NCBI GenBank assembly: GCA_963739375.1
Contig: CAVUAF010000014.1
Span: forward strand, 744,001-808,000
DNA: 64,000 bases
Direction: 5' to 3'
Source of the DNA: CAVUAF01 sp963739375
GTDB lineage: Bacteria; Acidobacteriota; Terriglobia; Terriglobales; Acidobacteriaceae
Below the pieces are notes generated by a model. It did not search any database and was not told the origin of the DNA. It was given only the letters and a program-made list of their open reading frames with translations. Positions 62,209-64,000 of the stretch are shown here, in pieces (the stretch's first letter is position 1; every line of letters begins with the position of its first letter). The translations under genes and the position numbers were made by a program.

Positions 62209-64000
62209 CTACTGCCCGGCATGGAGGGCGGTGATGTTGAACTCCTTTTGCAGGAACCGCAAGGCTTCGTCGCGCTCGGTGGTGGGAGCATCGGGCGTAG
62301 AGTTCAAGTACAGGATGTACTGCTCGGCCGCGCCTTCACTGTCGCCGCCGGCAATGCGGGCGCGCGCTGCCTGCAGGATCTTGACCGGGAGCTCGTGCAG
62401 CTTCTCGCCCACGCGCTTCACCAGCTCTTCCTGCGCGGCGGTCTCGGTATCGAACCGCACCTGCTCTTCATCGGGCGGCGTTCCGGACTCCAGCACCCCG
62501 TGGACATCTTCCGTTTTGACGTTCTCCAGCAGCACCGCCGACTTGGGGATTTCTTTCTTGACCGTGGTGTTGTTCTCCAGCGGGTTGCCGTTGGCATCGG
62601 CCAGGTGGAAGGCGATTTCCACGATGTAGCTGACCTCGACTGTGCGCTTGGTATAGGTGTAGGGGCGGATGACGGCCTCGTACAGCGTTTCCTCAATGCT
62701 GTCCATGCGCTGCTTGGCGCCCGCCAGCTTGCGCTCCGCGTCGGCGACCACGACCGCGGCGTCCTGCATCTCCTTCTTCTTGTTCCGGGCCATGGCCTGC
62801 GTCTGCGCGTCCTTGGCATGGCTGAGCTCGTCCTGGAATACGTCCACCTGCCGCTTGGCTTCGAGGTACTTGGGGTTCTTCACCGGACGATCACCAGCGC
62901 GGTACTCGGACTGCACCGGCTGCGGCTCCGACTTCTTGGAGGGCCGGTGTTGCAGAATGTCGCCGATCAGCTGGAAATTCGCCTGCTGCATCCCGGCGGC
63001 ATCGGGACCACTCGACTCGCTCTGCCGGCTGGCGTTGATCACCTTCACCTGGATCCCCGCATGTTCCAGCCCGGTGGCGATGCCATCGGCCAGCTGATCG
63101 GCGAAGCCGCCCCCTTCGCGCCGCGAGGTCGCATCGCGGAAGCGTACCGCCAGCGAAAGCTTCGAGCGCGTCTGGTACATGGGGCCGTACTTGGCCTGCA
63201 GGTCCTTCACCTCGTCGCGGTCGGGCTTGAAATACTGCGCCTCCGCCAGGTACGACCAGCCGAGCCCCACGCCGGTGCCACGCGGCTTCTCGGCGTATTG
63301 CTTCGCCTTGTCGACATACCAGCCGCTGATGCGGTCGCCCAGCAGGTCGAGCTTCACCTTCAGCACCTCGTCGCCGCTCACCTGCGAGGCGCGTTGCAGC
63401 AGCCCAAAGGCCTGGCGGACGCCGTCTTCGTCGGCCTTGCCGCGAATCGGCACGTGGACGCGGGTGAGCGCGTCGGCGCGTTTGGCCGCGTCCACGACAT
63501 AGTCTTTTCTCAGCGCTTCCAGCTCGCCGCTCACGTAGCTGCGCTGCGCCTCCGGCAAGTTGGCGAGCACCTCGTAGGCCTCGACGAACTGCCTGCCCTT
63601 GGCGTACATCGCGCTCTGATCTTTGGCCTGCGCCGCCCCTTCCTGGTTGCGCTTGGTGTTGAGCTCGGTGTTGGCGCGGGCCATGGCGGCGGCGACTTCA
63701 TTGTCCGGCCGCACCCCGAGCGCCTTCTTGTACTCGGCGATGGCGTCTTCCCAGCGCGCCTCGTTGGCCGCCTGGTTGCCGCGATCGCGGTGGAAGGCGA
63801 ACACCGTCTCCACGATCCGGTTGATCCGCGGCACTTCCTCGGTGAACGAGCGATACCGCTGGATGGCGGCATACGCGTCGTCGTGCCGGCGGACGCCGAT
63901 CAGTCCCTCCCCTTGCTGCATCGCCACATCCAGGGCGTTCACCTGGCCGTACACTTCCGCGCGCAGCTTCAGCCCGGGATCGAACGCCGCGTCCACCTTC
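62209..64000 (-). CDS. TPR-repeat protein with large C-terminal region, 5' end cut by window edge
   Basis: At least 597 codons; the frame is open to the right edge. TPR-like helices appear first (AFHRDRGNQAANEARWEDAI then AEYKKALGVRPDNEVAA; later ASQVSGDEVLKVKLDLLGDR). The middle contains a domain with SKLSLAVRFRDATSRREGGG and ADGIATGLEHAGIQVKVINA, followed by a coiled coil (EAKRQVDVFQDELSHAKDAQ, TQAMARNKKKEMQDAAVVVA, DAERKLAGAKQRMDSIEETL) and a beta-rich end (VEVSYIVEIAFHLADANGNP). Likely secreted or membrane-attached, but the N-terminus is missing. No enzymatic motif seen. Confidence 0.8.
   Translation of the reverse strand, partial: KVDAAFDPGLKLRAEVYGQVNALDVAMQQGEGLIGVRRHDDAYAAIQRYRSFTEEVPRINRIVETVFAFHRDRGNQAANEARWEDAIAEYKKALGVRPDNEVAAAMARANTELNTKRNQEGAAQAKDQSAMYAKGRQFVEAYEVLANLPEAQRSYVSGELEALRKDYVVDAAKRADALTRVHVPIRGKADEDGVRQAFGLLQRASQVSGDEVLKVKLDLLGDRISGWYVDKAKQYAEKPRGTGVGLGWSYLAEAQYFKPDRDEVKDLQAKYGPMYQTRSKLSLAVRFRDATSRREGGGFADQLADGIATGLEHAGIQVKVINASRQSESSGPDAAGMQQANFQLIGDILQHRPSKKSEPQPVQSEYRAGDRPVKNPKYLEAKRQVDVFQDELSHAKDAQTQAMARNKKKEMQDAAVVVADAERKLAGAKQRMDSIEETLYEAVIRPYTYTKRTVEVSYIVEIAFHLADANGNPLENNTTVKKEIPKSAVLLENVKTEDVHGVLESGTPPDEEQVRFDTETAAQEELVKRVGEKLHELPVKILQAARARIAGGDSEGAAEQYILYLNSTPDAPTTERDEALRFLQKEFNITALHAGQ

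Overview
The window looks like a chromosomal segment of a high-G+C Acidobacteriota, most likely Terriglobia. This is inferred from gene content and from intergenic repeat words typical of that phylum; no rRNA or tRNA gene is present to confirm it. Most genes are housekeeping or envelope genes. Five genes carry single-base frame breaks, including the normally essential glnS and atpA. I read these mainly as assembly errors.

Layout. 1-8.1 kb: a truncated DPP4-type S9 peptidase, a short UvrC-like protein, thiL, a frame-broken transaldolase, a membrane protein, and a cluster of ccdA, a TlpA/ResA thioredoxin and a DsbD-alpha-like protein that together look like a split DsbD. 8.2-13.9 kb: gltX and glnS on either side of an accessory island. 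The island holds a low-G+C RelA/SpoT-like pair, a detached second copy of the gltX 3' end, and a RelE/BrnA-type toxin-antitoxin operon. 13.9-17.1 kb: small conserved genes and nadA. 17.2-18.8 kb: an IS200-like/RAYT element with an internally deleted copy and tandem end repeats. 18.9-28.7 kb: M28 peptidase, lipoprotein, ferritin-like protein, beta-propeller, spermidine-synthase-like membrane protein and sodium:solute symporter. 28.7-33.0 kb: an HEPN protein, serS and a phosphodiesterase/alkaline-phosphatase protein. 33.0-41.5 kb: pyrD, then a Ser/Thr signalling operon (CHASE2-kinase, PP2C phosphatase, FHA protein), ribokinase, sugar permease and hydroxyacyl-CoA dehydrogenase. 41.6-47.1 kb: small membrane genes, cyanophycinase-like protein, MBL hydrolase and a His/Met-rich secreted protein. 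47.1-54.4 kb: a minus-strand ATP synthase operon (b', b, delta, alpha, 61-aa ORF, gamma, inserted DUF4258/DUF2283 pair, beta, epsilon). 54.4-64 kb: a structured non-coding region, a large membrane Ser/Thr kinase, a MacB-like permease, a DksA-type zinc-finger protein, an orphan GvpL/F protein, a phosphoribosyltransferase and a truncated TPR protein.

The strongest unexplained signal occurs twice. Small toxin-like two-gene cassettes sit at the 3' ends of atpG and gltX, and in each case a second copy of the last 60-90 bp of the host gene lies on the far side of the cassette. At atpG, removing 561 bp restores an uninterrupted atpG-atpD junction. This points to cassettes that enter conserved genes at their 3' ends and carry or duplicate that end, keeping the host protein intact. 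No integrase is visible.

A second recurrent signal is a set of intergenic inverted repeats whose arms are built from permuted 7-8 bp words. One palindromic repeat of another kind is inserted in frame inside gltX.
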